Shown piece by piece: positions 62,101 to 64,000 of a stretch of DNA of 64,000 bases. Numbering within the stretch: the first letter of the stretch is position 1; each line of letters begins with the position of its first letter. The notes beneath the pieces are model-generated. The model was not told the DNA's origin, searched no databases, and was given only the letters and a program-made list of their open reading frames with translations. Source of the DNA: Morella rubra (lineage: Eukaryota; Streptophyta; Magnoliopsida; Fagales; Myricaceae); assembly GCA_003952965.2 (NCBI GenBank), contig CM025856.1, positions 18,433,218-18,497,217 of the forward strand, given 5' to 3'. A program made the translations under genes and the position numbers.

Positions 62101-62681
62101 CTTGAATGTTTGTTTTCGTTGGATTTGCATGTGATCAAACATTCAAGTCCAAGTTCTATTACATGTTAATTAGAACTTATTTTTGAATGTTTGTTTTTGT
62201 TGGGTTTGTTGTGAAAATGATTCTTACAGAACAATTTTTGCAAAGAAAACATTATGTTTACTAAATCACTGCAAATTCTTGCAAATTTATATTTTTTGTC
62301 ATTTTTACTGGATATCAGATATCAAATGGGTCCAACCGTCCAAGTTTCAATTGTCTAGCGTCCAAGCAAAATTACAAAGCCAATAACAGCTTAAAAAAAC
62401 AGCTTCTTTCAAGCTAAATTCAGCTTGGCCCAAAGGCCAAATCTAATATCTGTAAAAAGAAACTAAAAAAGCCCATTAAACAGCTAAAAACTGGCCCATA
62501 TTCGCGCGGCCCAAAACCGAATCCATTTTGAATTCGAATCCAATCCAATCCAATATTTAAATCATCCAACCCAGCTGGATATCAAGCATTCGGACTCGGA
62601 TTCGGATTCGAAATCCGGAATTTTCGGATTCGAATTCAAGTATGTGCTTTCTGAATCTGAAAATTTCGGTGCATACCCCTA

Positions 62682-63050
62682 ATACTTGGTGAGATTTGGA
62701 CAAGATCACCATGATTAGGCCGATGACAAGGGTCATTATAGTACGAAGAGGATGGAGAGGCAGAGGCTCGTCGCATTGGAATCCACGATCTAAATTGGAA
62801 GAAAGTTCTGAGCAATGACAAGGAACTTTTCGACGTTGAGGTTAACACACACATATATGGTCAGGCATCCATTAGTGGGGCCAATACGTTAAGTCATTAT
62901 AAAAGCATCCTCCTATAACATTGGTGATGATGGGAGTCAGCCCAATTAGCTTTTGAACTGCCTTCTGATGATGCAAAGGAGAGGGTAGTAAAGGACTTTA
63001 AAAGCCACAAACTTGACTCAAAATACTTTAAAGACCTACCATGCAAGTGG
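62682..63050 (+). pseudogene. Decayed second MULE transposase, continuation to the right of the hAT
   Basis: LFDVEVNTHIYG near 62837-62870 matches the LFDVEVDPYHG stretch that follows the PB1-like domain in the MULE at 12039. Further on come short frames such as FELPSDDAKERVVKDFKSHK. Stops abound. It is cut by the CACTA terminus at 63051. Confidence 0.6.
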
Positions 63051-64000
63051 CACTACAAAAAAATTGACTTTTAGTGATAAAAAAAAGTGTCACTAAAAGT
63101 CAAAATTTCGTCACTAAAAGTATTAGTGACGAAATTTTTTCTCACGAGCTCTGTCAGCGAAAGAGTGTCACGACATGTATTTCATGAAAAACCCGAATTT
63201 CGTCATGAAAAGTTTTTAGTGATGGAAAATTTTTGTCACTAAATTAATGATCGATCGGTAATTTTGACGATCGGTCGGTGAAAACGAAGTGATGGATCGG
63301 TTGGAACAGTGAACAATCGGTATTTGTTTGCAATGATCGAACGGTTACCAAGACCGATCAATTGTAATATCTAACATGATTGAATGGTATGTATTGATGA
63401 TCGATTGGTTATGTATTGGTGATTGATCAACACATTTAACCGATCGTATGGTAAAAAATAGACGATCGATCATTTCAGTAACGACGATCGAACGTTTTAT
63501 ATAAGCGATCGATCACTTAAGTATCACGATCGATCGTTATGCCATGGACGATCGTCGTTTAATTCAGCGATGGAACGTTGATTTAGTAACTGATCGATCG
63601 GTTTGACGATCGATCGTTTTAAATTGGAGGATCGATCGTCTATTTCTCCACCGATCGTTCGCTTATAGTACCGATAAATCACTTGCACATAGACAATCAA
63701 TCGTTTACATTACTGATCGATCAGTAATATTGTCGTTTTAATATTGGCGATTGAACAATGGCATTGCACAATCGATTGATTGAACAACAACCGATCGATC
63801 GCTGAATATGCCGATCGAACGGTGGTAACAGAATCGTTTTTTAAAAAAACAATAATAATAGAAAATATTATATAACACATACTATTATAATAACAATACA
63901 ATACTCACATTAATAAACATCAATAATAACAAATAGTGATCCGTAATTAAATCGAAAATAACATCATAATAATACATAATCAAAAAGTTATTACAATATA
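63051..64000. mobile_element. CACTA element terminus with CGATCGATCG motif array (runs off the window)
   Basis: CACTACAAAAAAATTGACTT at 63051 is a CACTA end. Fold-back phrases AGTGTCACTAAAAGTC and TAGTGACGAAATTTT follow to about 63240. About 27 copies of a degenerate palindromic motif around GACGATCGATCGTTT fill 63230-63830, roughly every 20 bp. After about 63840 the sequence is plain AT-rich. The transposase, if any, would lie beyond 64000. Confidence 0.75.

Larger units (their letters stand above)
59964..62681. mobile_element. hAT-like nonautonomous element, 2.7 kb
   Basis: It begins TAGGGGTGTTCAAAATGCG and ends GGTGCATACCCCTA, inverted ends of hAT type. It is flanked by GTACTTGG (59956-59963) and ATACTTGG (62682-62689), 7 of 8 bases alike. 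GGATTCGGA-type motifs crowd both ends (60000-60060, 62520-62640). The interior has a promoter/leader-like CT-rich strip at 60150-60450 but no transposase frame. The MULE-like reading resumes on the right, confirming insertion. Confidence 0.82.

Noticed and set aside
63230..63830. CRISPR-like array of short regular repeats
   Set aside because: Units are degenerate palindromes without conserved repeats or unique spacers, and sit behind a CACTA terminus in a plant genome.

Overview
This is plant nuclear DNA, almost certainly from a dicot and probably a woody one. The evidence is two intron-rich genes with canonical plant splice sites, introns of up to 8 kb, AT-rich spacers, and heavy nested loads of plant transposon families (Ty1/copia, L1-type LINE, tRNA-derived SINE, MULE, CACTA, hAT, MITEs). 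I cannot fix the species from the sequence.

Bases 1-21000 are a stack of mobile elements. A plus-strand copia remnant (LTR end, primer-binding site, gag to gag-pre-integrase, about 1560-3067) holds a SINE with a 15-bp target duplication. A minus-strand copia remnant (3' LTR 3231-3521, pol to 6582) is interrupted by a foldback MULE-type MITE (4678-5184, 9-bp duplication). A CACTA-type terminus at 6583 opens a region packed with TTCGGAC-like motifs. That region is split by a complete MULE (9554-18436, long inverted repeats, perfect 9-bp duplication) and resumes to about 20700. The MULE carries a decayed MURA-like transposase on the plus strand and a decayed GRF zinc-finger gene on the minus strand. 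At 21989-23462 lies a three-exon internal fragment of a PIG-U (GPI transamidase subunit) gene.

Bases 26605-56795 hold two complete host genes arranged tail to tail. The plus-strand gene (26605-42892) encodes a signal-peptide-bearing protein with an N-terminal PP2C phosphatase and a C-terminal protein kinase domain, the type annotated in Arabidopsis as At3g63340/At3g63330. The minus-strand gene (44128-56795, five coding exons, 888 aa) is EOL1 (ETO1-LIKE 1), the BTB/TPR CUL3 adaptor that targets type-2 ACC synthases and so restrains ethylene synthesis. EOL1 intron 4 has been swollen by a near full-length LINE inserted 18 nt from the 5' splice site. That LINE was itself hit by two further truncated LINEs and a MITE. 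Introns of the PP2C-kinase gene carry a truncated LINE, foldback MITEs and tandem duplications.

Bases 58000-64000 are again transposon-derived. A decayed second MULE with the same PB1-like N-terminal domain is interrupted by a 2.7-kb hAT-like element with an 8-bp duplication, and on its right by a CACTA terminus (63051) with a dense CGATCGATCG-type motif array running off the window. A small hAT-like element lies at 58359-58926.

The two host genes show no direct functional link; one is a membrane or secretory signalling protein and the other an ethylene-pathway E3 adaptor. I see no CRISPR array, rRNA or functional tRNA gene, and nothing I can defend as an entirely new system. The most unusual items are the MULE's companion GRF zinc-finger gene, the motif-array elements, and the LINE pile-up beside an EOL1 splice donor.
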